The notes under the pieces are model-generated. The model had not been told where the DNA came from. It did not search any database and saw nothing but the letters and a program-made list of their open reading frames with translations. Source: Clostridium chrysemydis (GTDB lineage: Bacteria; Bacillota; Clostridia; Clostridiales; Clostridiaceae). From it: 64,000 nt of DNA. Position 1 is the stretch's first letter, and each line of letters begins with the position of its first letter. The DNA lies in the NCBI RefSeq assembly GCF_015234215.1, contig NZ_JADEKP010000001.1, positions 620,001 through 684,000 on the forward strand, read 5' to 3'. Positions 26,791 through 33,994 of the stretch are shown in pieces. The position numbers were made by a program, and so were the translations under genes.

Positions 26791-26795
26791 AATTA

Positions 26796-26824
26796 AAACT
26801 TAGCAAAAATTGCTAAGTTTTTTT
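26796..26824 (+). terminator. Terminator of plsC
   Basis: AAACTTAGCA and TGCTAAGTTT form a 10-bp stem followed by T residues. Confidence 0.9.
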
Positions 26825-27067
26825 CTTTTTAATATAAAACATTTTTTGATAAATGAATACAGTAATTTACATAAAAAGTTTAAACTGTAAACGAAACTCA
26901 CGCGGAAAAATGTAGACATATGTATTTTGTATATAGACTGTTTAGTAAAAATGAAAAAAATATATTTCCTAAATTGCATTTCCTATGCTATAATAACCGT
27001 AAAAGATGAAAAAAAGCAAATAAATGCAATTTTTAAATATAAAAAATTTCAAAAAGGGGTTAGTTAA

Positions 27068-28813
27068 ATGAGAAAAGAATTTTCAATAAGCAATGATAAA
27101 GTATTAATCAATTTTACTTCAAAATACTGTGTTACTTTCGAGGGACTAATAGAAAGTGAAGGTTTTAGACGTGTGCTTGAACTTTATTTAAAAAAGATTA
27201 AAGAAAGGAAAACTTTAAGCTTTAGATATTTAAATAAGTCATTAAAAACAGATGATGTAATTTCACTTAGAAAGAAACTTAATAAGGTAATAAAATACTT
27301 AACAGTTATGGACGTACAAGAAATTATAGAAGATAGAGATGATTTTGAAGAATTATTATCTAATAAAGATGAGTTTATAGGAATGATAGAAGAACTTTAT
27401 TTACTTTGGAGAAGACTTGAAAGATATGCTGTTATTCATGGGGGAAAAGTTGATAATGGGTTAGCGCAAGTTAATTTTACAGAGGCAAATGATGGGTTAT
27501 CAAAATTAATATTAAGATTATATAGAAAAGTAGAAAAGAATGTTTTAGGGGTTCAGCCAAAGGTATTTAGACAAATACCAGTAGGAGGAAACTCTTGTAT
27601 TATGATAAATAAACTTTTATGGCCTATTCCAAGAGGGTATGAAGTTTTAGAAGAGATTCCATTTATAGATAGCATTTTACTTGAAACTCCTTTTATAACT
27701 TATCCTAAGAGGAATACTAGAAAAGGTATGTTTAGTGAAACTAAGGAAAATCCTTTAAAATATGCAAATATAAATAAAGACCATTGGTTCTGTTATCCAG
27801 CTAAAGTTGGAGAATCATTAGCTTATATTTATTTCCACAGAGACTTTATGGAACATGGAATTACTCTTTGTAACCTTTTTGAAATGGCGAGAAAAGAAGA
27901 GTGCAGAGGAACAAAACCTGATATAGTTTATGTATATGGTGCAAAAGAGGATGGGGAAGAACTTCATACAGTATTTTATGATGATTTAGATAATGATATA
28001 ATGGTAGGCTATGTTAGTCATTCAGAAGATGTAGATTATTTCGGATACTTAAAGAAAATGACGTTAACTCTTCACAACCTTAAAATGATGAAGAAAAAAT
28101 GCCTTCCAATACACGGTGCTATGGTTAATATAACTTTAAAAGATGGTAAAACTGCAAATGTTGTAATAATGGGTGATAGTGGTGCTGGAAAGTCAGAGAG
28201 TTTAGAAGCTTTTAGAACTTTAAGCGAAGAGCATATTTCAGATATGACTATACTATTTGATGATATGGGAACATTTAAAATTGAAAATGGTGATATTATA
28301 GGATACGGAACCGAAATTGGTGCATTTGTAAGGCTAGATGATTTAGATCAAGGGTATGCATTTAAAGAGATGGATAGAAGTATCTTTATGAATCCAGATA
28401 AAATAAATGCAAGACTTGTAGTCCCTATAACTCCATATAAAGAAGTGGTAAAAGGGTATAAAGTAGATCTTTTCTATTATGCAAATAACTACACTTCTGT
28501 AAAAGAGGGAGAATCAGCTATAAATTACTTTAAAAATCCTAAAGAAGCAATAGATGTATTTAGATCTGGAGCTAGAATGGCAAAAGGAACTACATCGGAA
28601 AAAGGATTAGTTGAATCTTATTTTGCAAACCCATTTGGACCTGCTCAAAAACAAGAAGAATGCGATGTGTTATTAGATGAATTCTTCAATACGATGTTTA
28701 ATGGAAAAGTAAAAGTTGGAGAAATCAAAACTTGTCTTGGGGTAGATGGAGAAGAAAAAGATGGGCCAAAACATGCTGCTTTAGATTTATTTACAGAAAT
28801 TAAAAAATTATAG
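27068..28813 (+). CDS. PEP carboxykinase / HPr kinase-superfamily P-loop protein, unknown function
   Basis: A 581-residue protein. The first 340 residues match nothing I recognise and are helical and charged at the start. The C-terminal part has IHGAMVNIT (about 348-356), a P-loop MGDSGAGKSES (368-378) and ILFDDMGTF (396-403). This trio (His-Gly strand, GxSGxGKS loop, Asp-Asp turn) is shared by ATP-type PEP carboxykinase and HPr kinase; the GDSGxGKSE wording is closer to HPr kinase. Neither canonical enzyme has this N-terminal region. A later segment RSGARMAKGTTSEKG recalls PEPCK arginine loops. It is monocistronic, with TATAAT at 26989-26994 and a 70-base leader. It is probably a kinase or nucleotide-binding regulator. 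Confidence 0.7.
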   Translation: MRKEFSISNDKVLINFTSKYCVTFEGLIESEGFRRVLELYLKKIKERKTLSFRYLNKSLKTDDVISLRKKLNKVIKYLTVMDVQEIIEDRDDFEELLSNKDEFIGMIEELYLLWRRLERYAVIHGGKVDNGLAQVNFTEANDGLSKLILRLYRKVEKNVLGVQPKVFRQIPVGGNSCIMINKLLWPIPRGYEVLEEIPFIDSILLETPFITYPKRNTRKGMFSETKENPLKYANINKDHWFCYPAKVGESLAYIYFHRDFMEHGITLCNLFEMARKEECRGTKPDIVYVYGAKEDGEELHTVFYDDLDNDIMVGYVSHSEDVDYFGYLKKMTLTLHNLKMMKKKCLPIHGAMVNITLKDGKTANVVIMGDSGAGKSESLEAFRTLSEEHISDMTILFDDMGTFKIENGDIIGYGTEIGAFVRLDDLDQGYAFKEMDRSIFMNPDKINARLVVPITPYKEVVKGYKVDLFYYANNYTSVKEGESAINYFKNPKEAIDVFRSGARMAKGTTSEKGLVESYFANPFGPAQKQEECDVLLDEFFNTMFNGKVKVGEIKTCLGVDGEEKDGPKHAALDLFTEIKKL

Positions 28814-28819
28814 AATTTT

Positions 28820-28866
28820 AAAAGGTAGGGTATAACTAGAGATAAGTTATCACCTATCTTTTTTTA
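28820..28866 (+). terminator. Terminator
   Basis: An imperfect 13-15 bp hairpin (AAGGTAGGGTATAACT with AGTTATCACCTATCTT) is followed by seven T residues. Confidence 0.8.
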
Positions 28867-29037
28867 TCCTTTAATAAAATTTTATTAAATTAGTTCATAA
28901 AATTTATAAATAATAAACAAATTTAAAGTTTAGAATTTAGAATTTATCAAAATTATTTATCAAAAGTAAAGTATAATTTAAATTTGAGTGCAATTAAAAA
29001 AGAAATTCAAATTGCTTGTTAAAAAAATGTAAACCTG

Positions 29038-29066
29038 TTGCCAATTCTGAAAATAGGTGGTATAAT
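29038..29066 (+). promoter_or_regulatory. Promoter of the c-di-GMP riboswitch transcript
   Basis: TTGCCA at 29038-29043 and TATAAT at 29061-29066 have an exact 17-base spacer. The expected start is near 29073, 13 bases before the aptamer. Confidence 0.8.
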
Positions 29067-29085
29067 TTAGTTGTAAAATTCAATA

Positions 29086-29160
29086 GGGCAAAATCAGAGA
29101 AATCTGATGACGCAAAGCTATAGGAGCTAAGGCCTTTTAGGCTATGCTAGCCAGTTGCCA
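29086..29160 (+). promoter_or_regulatory. Cyclic-di-GMP-I (GEMM) riboswitch aptamer
   Basis: P1 pairs GGCAA (29087-29091) with TTGCC (29155-29159). P2 is ATCAGA-GAAA-TCTGAT (29093-29108) with a GAAA tetraloop. The conserved GACGCAAAGC block is at 29109-29118, and P3 carries CTAAG and TATG at the positions of the 11-nt tetraloop receptor. These are the defining parts of class I c-di-GMP aptamers. An expression platform and terminator follow, but no ORF does. Confidence 0.9.
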
Positions 29161-29233
29161 AAGAGTATAGTTACTTTTTGTTATAAGATAATAGGAAACG
29201 ATTATGTTACCTTTTTATACTTACGTTATTATG

Positions 29234-29256
29234 ACTACTCTTTAGAGTAGTTTTTT
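29234..29256 (+). terminator. Riboswitch expression-platform terminator
   Basis: ACTACTC at 29234-29240 pairs with GAGTAGT at 29245-29251, followed by a T-run. AGAGTA at 29162-29169 region, just after the aptamer, could pair with TACTCT and act as antiterminator. Confidence 0.85.
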
Positions 29257-29470
29257 AGTGTTCGATATGTCCGAGTTGAATACTAAAAAAAATTAACCCC
29301 CAAAGATTAGATTATATTTTAAATTGAAGAAGCCTTAATTTATTTATAATTCTAATCAGCAAATGTTACTTGGACCGTCCAATTCAAGTAATATACCCCT
29401 TTACAAAATATAATAGGCTATTTTACGAAAATAGCGAAAGAACCTGTGCCCCACACAGGTTCTTTTTTTT
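29257..29470 (+). ncRNA. Structured non-coding stretch behind the riboswitch (identity unknown)
   Basis: No ORF with a ribosome binding site is present. Three stems are clear: a long hairpin from GATTAG (about 29306) to CTAATC (about 29357) with loop GAAGAAGCCTT; TTACTTG (29366-29372) with CAAGTAA (29385-29391); and CTATTTT/AAAATAG near 29418-29434. A strong terminator closes it. Read-through from the c-di-GMP switch would give an RNA of about 200 nt. GTGTTCG and GAAGCCTTAA recall pieces of 6S RNA, but the fold differs, so I do not assign it. Confidence 0.45.
29439..29470 (+). terminator. Terminator of the structured RNA
   Basis: AGAACCTGTG at 29439-29448 pairs perfectly with CACAGGTTCT at 29454-29463, then eight T residues. 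Confidence 0.93.
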
Positions 29471-29511
29471 ATGTTTTTTACAAATGCTATAAAAAATCAT
29501 TTAAAATTAAA

Positions 29512-29549
29512 TTGCAGTTGATAATAGTAATCATTTATGATAATATAAT
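29512..29549 (+). promoter_or_regulatory. Promoter of the second feo operon
   Basis: TTGCAG (29512-29517) with TATGAT (29536-29541) at 18-base spacing, or TTGATA (29519-29524) with TATAAT (29544-29549) at 19. Both pairs are overlapped by the Fur-like site. Confidence 0.55.
29519..29533. promoter_or_regulatory. Fur box of the second feo operon
   Basis: TGATAATaGTAATCA has a perfect left half and five of seven right-half matches to the Fur 7-1-7 consensus. A further ATCATTTATGATAAT overlaps it, so two dimers might bind. Confidence 0.65.
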
Positions 29550-29570
29550 TTAAGAAGAGGGGGGGTCTCT

Positions 29571-29825
29571 ATGTTAAAAAAAGTATTACTGTTTATTAAA
29601 GAAAATGGAATTTTTTCAGATAAAGGAATTTCAGAAGGTTTAAATTTAAGCTTAGATCTTGTAAAAGAGCTAAAGGCGCAATTAATTAGAATGGGATATT
29701 TAGAAAAGGATATAGAAGAGAAATGTAAATGTTCTTGTGCTGGATGCTCAAAAGGATGTAGTGGTTCTATCAAAAACTTTACGACTTGGAAAATTACAAA
29801 TAAGGGATTATCTCTTATAAAATAA
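29571..29825 (+). CDS. FeoC-like winged-helix protein with Cys cluster
   Basis: The 84-residue protein has an N-terminal winged-helix-like segment (KENGIFSDKGISEGLNLS, about 10-27) and a Cys-rich stretch CKCSCAGCSKGC with cysteines at 52, 54, 56, 59 and 63, then a wing-like end TTWKITNKGLSLIK. Position at the head of a feoA-feoA-feoB operon and the layout suggest a FeoC-type regulator that may bind an Fe-S cluster. It starts after a G-rich ribosome binding site and is 13 bases before feoA. Similarity to enteric FeoC is by layout only. Confidence 0.72.
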   Translation: MLKKVLLFIKENGIFSDKGISEGLNLSLDLVKELKAQLIRMGYLEKDIEEKCKCSCAGCSKGCSGSIKNFTTWKITNKGLSLIK

Positions 29826-29838
29826 GGAGGTTAAATAA

Positions 29839-30057
29839 ATGAAAAATATCAGTGAATTAGAAATAGGTAAATCAGTTAGGGTTAAAGGTTTAGATAATAA
29901 TAGCGCAGTAAAAAGAAAGCTTATGGATATGGGAATAACTTTAGGTGCAGAGATAAAAGTTACAGGTAAAGCACCTCTTGGCGATCCAATTGAACTTAGC
30001 GTTAGAGGGTATAAACTTACTTTGAGAAAAAAAGAAGCAGAGGCAATTCTTATTTAA
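29839..30057 (+). CDS. feoA: FeoA SH3-like protein (second system)
   Basis: A 72-residue FeoA with the usual pattern: VRVKGLDNNSAVKRKLMDMG, ITLGAEIKVTG, PLGDPIELSVRG and LTLRKKEAEAI. AGGAGG precedes the ATG. It is the first of two tandem FeoA-type proteins in this operon; the conserved GDP turn is intact here, which suggests it is the partner that binds the FeoB G domain. Confidence 0.92.
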   Translation: MKNISELEIGKSVRVKGLDNNSAVKRKLMDMGITLGAEIKVTGKAPLGDPIELSVRGYKLTLRKKEAEAILI

Positions 30058-30069
30058 GGAGATGAAATA

Positions 30070-30291
30070 ATGGTACCTATGGCGTTTGTAAATTCAGGAA
30101 AGAATATGAATGTAAAAAGAATAATGATAGTTGGAGACATGGGGAAAAAGATCAGGGAAATGGGATTTGTTGAAGACAATCTTATTCAAATGATAAAAAA
30201 TGATGGTATGTCTATAATTGTTGGAATAAATGGTAGTAGACTTGCTTTAGATAAAAATATGGCTAGAAAAATTATAGTCGACGAAATTTAG
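30070..30291 (+). CDS. Second FeoA-domain protein, divergent
   Basis: A 73-residue SH3-like protein with VKRIMIVGDMGKKIREMGFVEDNLIQMI and GSRLALDKNMARKIIV, which fits the FeoA fold but lacks the PLGDP turn found in its neighbour. AAGGAG lies about 8 bases before the ATG. Tandem FeoA proteins are common in Clostridia; the second may be a regulatory or structural subunit. The feoB start follows 10 bases after the stop. Confidence 0.83.
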   Translation: MVPMAFVNSGKNMNVKRIMIVGDMGKKIREMGFVEDNLIQMIKNDGMSIIVGINGSRLALDKNMARKIIVDEI

Positions 30292-30301
30292 GGGGTAAAA
30301 A

Positions 30302-32305
30302 ATGATTAAAATAGCATTGGCAGGTAATCCAAACTGCGGTAAAAGTAGTTTATTTAATATATTAACAAAGGCAAGGCAGCATATAGGGAACTGGCCTGGT
30401 GTAACTGTAGAAAAAAAGGAAGGTATACTTAAACATAAGGATAAAGAGTATAGAGTAATTGACTTACCTGGAACTTATAGTTTAGGAGCATATTCAGAAG
30501 ATGAGATAGTTGCAAGAGATTATCTTATAAAAGATAAACCAGATGTAGTTATAAACGTTTTAGATTCAACTAATTTAGAGAGAAACCTTTATTTAACTAC
30601 ACAACTTATTGAAGCTGGAGCTGAGGTTGTACTTGCATTAAACATGATAGATCTTGCAAGAAATAAAAATATTAAAATTAATGCTAAAGAACTTAGTAAA
30701 AGACTTAATGTTCCTGTAGTTGAAATTTCAGCTTTAAGAAAAGAAGGTATAGATAATTTAATAAACGAATCTATAAACATAAGAGGAAATGCAAAAAAAG
30801 TAAAGTATGATGAAGAAATTGAAAGTGGAATAAAAGAATTAGAGGAATTTATAAATCTTCAAAATAAAAATCTTAAATATCCAAGCAAGTGGCTTGCTAT
30901 AAAGCTACTTGAAAATGATAAATTTGTATCTGATTATTTAGAAAAGCATAATATGAGAAATATTATAGAAATGAAAAATAAAGTAGAAGAAAAAATCACA
31001 AATACTTTAGGTTTTGAACCTGAGATGGCTATTGTAGATGGTAGATACAACTTTATCAGCGAGATAACAGATGGGCTTATTAAAAAACCAAGTGAAGAAA
31101 AAGAATCTTTTTCAGATAAGTTAGATAAGGTTTTAACTAATAGGATTTTAGGAATTCCAATATTTTTAGGAGTTATGTATCTTTTATATAGCATAACATT
31201 TTGGATAGGAGCATCACTTCAAGATATGGCAGATGGAGCTATCGGTTCACTTGGAGAAACTGTGGGAGCCTTTTTAACTAGTATAAATACACCAGACTTT
31301 TTAGTAGGGCTTGTAACTGATGGTATATTTGCAGGCGTTGGTGCTGTTATTAGCTTTGTTCCTTTAATTATGGTTATGTACTTCTTAATAGGCGTTTTAG
31401 AAGATTCAGGATATATGGCTAGAGGTGCTTATGTTATGGATAGGGTTATGAGAGCTTTAGGGCTTCACGGAAAAACTTTCGTATCTATGATAATAAGTGG
31501 AGGATGTAACGTTCCTGGTATTATGTCAACTAGAACTCTTGAAAGTAAAAAAGATAGAATGATTGCAATTTTAATTAATCCATTCGTATCTTGTGGGGCA
31601 AGGCTTCCTATCTATGCGGTATTTATAGATGCATTTTTCCAAACACATTCAGCACTTATATTATTAACTCTTTATACTTTAGGAATTATAGTAGCACTTA
31701 TAGTTGGCAAAATATTAAGCAAAACTTTATTTAAAGGGGAAACTTCATATTTTGTTATGGAACTTCCAAGTTATAAGATTCCTTCGTTTAAAAATGTTTT
31801 AATTCTTACTTGGGAAAAAGGTGCAGGATTTGTAAAAAAAGCAGGTACAATAATTTTGCCTGCGATGATAGTGCTTTGGGTTTTATCAGTTCTTCCTTAT
31901 GGGGTAGAGCAATACAGTGCAGATTCAATTTTAGGTAAGATAGGATCATTTATTGCACCTATATTTGTTATAGCAGGGTTTGGAACTTGGCAAGCAGCTG
32001 TTGCTTTATTTACAGGAGTTATAGCAAAAGAGGCTGTGGTCGGTACTTTAGGAATGCTTTATGCAGGAATAGAAGAAGGAGCTGGTCTTACAAGTGCTAT
32101 AGGAATGCATTTTACACCTCTTTCAGCTATGTCGTTTATGATAATGACATTATTATATACTCCTTGCCTTGCAGCACTAGGAGCAGTTAAAAGAGAAACA
32201 AATTCAACGAAGTGGACTATCTTTGTTGCAGTTATGACATTTTTAATCGCATTAGTAGTATCTACTATAGTTTATAGAGTAGGATTACTTTTAGGATTTA
32301 ATTAA
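30302..32305 (+). CDS. feoB: Ferrous iron transport protein B (second copy)
   Basis: A full-length 667-residue FeoB. The G domain has GNPNCGKSS (8-16), NWPGVTVEKKEG, DLPGTYS and NMIDLA. A GDI-like helical domain spans about 165-275. The membrane part has the two gate motifs SGGCNVPGIMSTRT and SCGARLPIYAVF. Compared with the first copy it has a longer spacer and a Cys instead of Val in the P-loop. It ends a four-gene operon under a Fur-like box. The two copies may differ in metal (iron or manganese) or in affinity. Confidence 0.95.
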   Translation: MIKIALAGNPNCGKSSLFNILTKARQHIGNWPGVTVEKKEGILKHKDKEYRVIDLPGTYSLGAYSEDEIVARDYLIKDKPDVVINVLDSTNLERNLYLTTQLIEAGAEVVLALNMIDLARNKNIKINAKELSKRLNVPVVEISALRKEGIDNLINESINIRGNAKKVKYDEEIESGIKELEEFINLQNKNLKYPSKWLAIKLLENDKFVSDYLEKHNMRNIIEMKNKVEEKITNTLGFEPEMAIVDGRYNFISEITDGLIKKPSEEKESFSDKLDKVLTNRILGIPIFLGVMYLLYSITFWIGASLQDMADGAIGSLGETVGAFLTSINTPDFLVGLVTDGIFAGVGAVISFVPLIMVMYFLIGVLEDSGYMARGAYVMDRVMRALGLHGKTFVSMIISGGCNVPGIMSTRTLESKKDRMIAILINPFVSCGARLPIYAVFIDAFFQTHSALILLTLYTLGIIVALIVGKILSKTLFKGETSYFVMELPSYKIPSFKNVLILTWEKGAGFVKKAGTIILPAMIVLWVLSVLPYGVEQYSADSILGKIGSFIAPIFVIAGFGTWQAAVALFTGVIAKEAVVGTLGMLYAGIEEGAGLTSAIGMHFTPLSAMSFMIMTLLYTPCLAALGAVKRETNSTKWTIFVAVMTFLIALVVSTIVYRVGLLLGFN

Positions 32306-32311
32306 ATAAAA

Positions 32312-32350
32312 AAATAAAGGGTTTGCAAATTTTTTGCAAGCCCTTTATTT
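32312..32350. terminator. Bidirectional terminator
   Basis: An approximately 16-bp stem (AAATAAAGGG-TTTGCAA with TTGCAAGCCCTTTATTT) ends feoB and the converging CmpB-family gene. Confidence 0.88.
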
Positions 32351-32905
32351 TGTATATAATCTTTTGAATTTTTCTACATTAAAGAATTTGAAATTCTTTT
32401 TTTCTTTAAGTTGATTTAATAAAGTTATTAGAAAATCAATAAAGAAATATCCACAAGCAATTATTGCTAGGATTGTTATTGTTGTATCATCAAAATTATG
32501 AATAAAATCTATTATAATCGGATTAACTATTTTTATTATAAATACTGACGCTAAACCCCATCCTAGTGAGAAATGGAAGCATATACGTCCGTTTAAATTA
32601 AAAGGATCGTCAGTGTAGTCCCACCACTTATCATTAAAGAACTTTTCTAATATATAGCTTGTTACATATTCTATAAGTGATGTTAGAATAGTTGCAACTA
32701 TAAAAAGAACTATTAAATTATCAGTAAAGTTTCTTAATGAAAGTACAAGTGTTAAAACACAAACTCCATAAATAGGACAAAACGGTCCATGTAAAAAACC
32801 TCTATTTATAAATTTCTTTAGTTTAAAACGTTGATAAGTGACTTCAACTATCCAACCTAAAAATGAATACAATGTAAAAGCTAAAATTAATATACTAACG
32901 TTCAT
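32345..32905 (-). CDS. Putative ABC transporter permease, CmpB-family membrane protein
   Basis: A 186-residue polytopic protein with about five membrane helices. The motifs NRGFLHGPFCPIYG near 34-47 and WWDYTDDPFNLNGRICFHFSLGWG near 94-117 are diagnostic of the ABC_trans_CmpB family of uncharacterised membrane proteins. No ATPase is adjacent, so the ABC label of the family is not supported here. GGAGG precedes the ATG. Function is unknown. Confidence 0.83.
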   Translation of the reverse strand: MNVSILILAFTLYSFLGWIVEVTYQRFKLKKFINRGFLHGPFCPIYGVCVLTLVLSLRNFTDNLIVLFIVATILTSLIEYVTSYILEKFFNDKWWDYTDDPFNLNGRICFHFSLGWGLASVFIIKIVNPIIIDFIHNFDDTTITILAIIACGYFFIDFLITLLNQLKEKKNFKFFNVEKFKRLYTK

Positions 32906-33007
32906 GAATTTCCTCCAGTTATCATTTTATAATCTAATTATATCTACATAACCTTAAGGAAAACTTAAAATTAACTTTAAATTATAATAAATAAACCTTA
33001 AATTTAC

Positions 33008-33202
33008 CTAAACATGTATTCTGTTAAAGAAAGAGATTGAGTAAAGTCCTGAAATTCCGACTAAAATATAAACTATGTTACTTAAAATAGTTCCTACTCC
33101 AAAAAGTAATGATACAAGATTTAAATTAAATAAACCAATAAGTCCCCAGTTAACTGCGCCAATGATTACTAATAATAATGCTATTTTGTCTATTACTCTC
33201 AT
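33008..33202 (-). CDS. DUF378 family small membrane protein
   Basis: The 64-residue protein has two membrane helices and the DUF378 signature IGAVNWGLIGLFNLNLV with ILVGISGLY. A GTG at 33211 in the same frame is rejected because it lies in the ribosome binding site; ATG at 33202 is preceded by AAGGAG with 8-base spacing. This binding site is in the 3' arm of a terminator hairpin that follows lrp, so translation and transcription may be restricted together. Function of the family is unknown. Confidence 0.82.
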   Translation of the reverse strand: MRVIDKIALLLVIIGAVNWGLIGLFNLNLVSLLFGVGTILSNIVYILVGISGLYSISFFNRIHV

Positions 33203-33257
33203 AAAAAACACTCCTTATATTAAAATACTAAAGTTAGTATTAACAAATATAAGGAGT
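33203..33257 (-). terminator. lrp terminator that contains the ribosome binding site of the DUF378 gene
   Basis: On the minus strand ACTCCTTATATT (33257-33246) pairs perfectly with AATATAAGGAGT (33221-33210); an inner AATACTAA/TTAGTATT stem extends it. GTTTTTT and then ATG follow at once. The AAGGAG of the next gene is thus inside the 3' arm. Confidence 0.8.
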
Positions 33258-33269
33258 ATTATTCATTAA

Positions 33270-33737
33270 TTATAAAGATACGTTTCTATCTATAGGCTGT
33301 GCAAGAGATATGAATGTATCTGTTCTTTGAATACCATTTATAGTATTTATTTTATTCATTAATATATCTTGTAAGTCTGCGATGTTTTGACATACAACTT
33401 TTGCGAAAATAGAATAATCGCCTGTAGTTATATGAAGTTCAACTACTTCTTTAATTGCTTTCATTTCATCAAATACAGAATTGAATGATGAAGTCTTGTC
33501 TACATAGATACCAACGAAACAACAAACATCATAACCTAGTTTAGGTAAGTTTAATATTATTCTTGTTCCTTTAATTATTCCCATATCTTCCATCTTTTTC
33601 ATTCTCACGTGAATAGTACCACCACTAACATGGCATATTCTTGCAATCTCTAAATATGGAGTTCTACAATCTTTAATTAATATATCTAATATTTGAAGAT
33701 CTAAATCATCTAACTGTAAATTTGTATGTAAAGCCAT
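33270..33737 (-). CDS. Lrp/AsnC family transcriptional regulator
   Basis: A 155-residue regulator. The N-terminal HTH (LDLQILDILIKDCRTPYLEIARICHVSGGTIHVRMKKMEDMGII, about 13-56) is followed by the RAM ligand domain with GTRIILN, the CCFVGIYV strand and the TGDYSIFAKVVC motif. Lrp/AsnC proteins respond to amino acids. No amino acid gene is adjacent; the DUF378 gene follows after a hairpin. AGGTGAT precedes the ATG. The ligand is unknown. Confidence 0.9.
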   Translation of the reverse strand: MALHTNLQLDDLDLQILDILIKDCRTPYLEIARICHVSGGTIHVRMKKMEDMGIIKGTRIILNLPKLGYDVCCFVGIYVDKTSSFNSVFDEMKAIKEVVELHITTGDYSIFAKVVCQNIADLQDILMNKINTINGIQRTDTFISLAQPIDRNVSL

Positions 33738-33933
33738 ATAATCACCTCTTTGTTATTATGAAAATTACTTTTATCTTTTTAATCGTACGGTTATTTAACA
33801 TATACTATTCTAACAAAATAAAACTTCTATTAAAAGGTATATAAGAAGAATGTTTAAAATATTAAAGGAATATTATCATTTTCATAATTATGGGGAAAAA
33901 TTACAGTATATTAATATCTTTTTACTTAGACTC

Positions 33934-33962
33934 TTGAAAAGATTACAAAATTAAATTAATAT
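33934..33962 (+). promoter_or_regulatory. Promoter of the small membrane protein gene at 33995
   Basis: TTGAAA (33934-33939) and TAATAT (33957-33962) are spaced by 17 bases, 32 bases before the start. The remainder of the gap back to lrp shows no further signal. Confidence 0.5.
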
Positions 33963-33994
33963 TAAGTATATAAACGTTTAGGAGGGAAAGACGT

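Noticed and set aside
29040-29056. CodY-box-like AATTCTGAAAAT within the riboswitch promoter spacer
   Set aside because: Only about 10 of 15 positions fit the consensus, and only one half is good; in AT-rich DNA this is expected by chance.
29364-29415. Short ORF starting at ATG 29363 in the structured RNA
   Set aside because: Seventeen codons without a ribosome binding site; the ATG lies next to a hairpin, so it is more likely part of a non-coding RNA.
31987-32190. Plus-strand alternative frame within the second feoB
   Set aside because: Out of frame with FeoB in a conserved membrane region; amino acid composition is unnatural (runs of Tyr, Ser, Cys and Arg).
33891-33910. ATTATCATTTTCATAA as another Fur box near the gap before 33995
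   Set aside because: It fits only one half-site of the 7-1-7 consensus and is not placed on the best promoter there.
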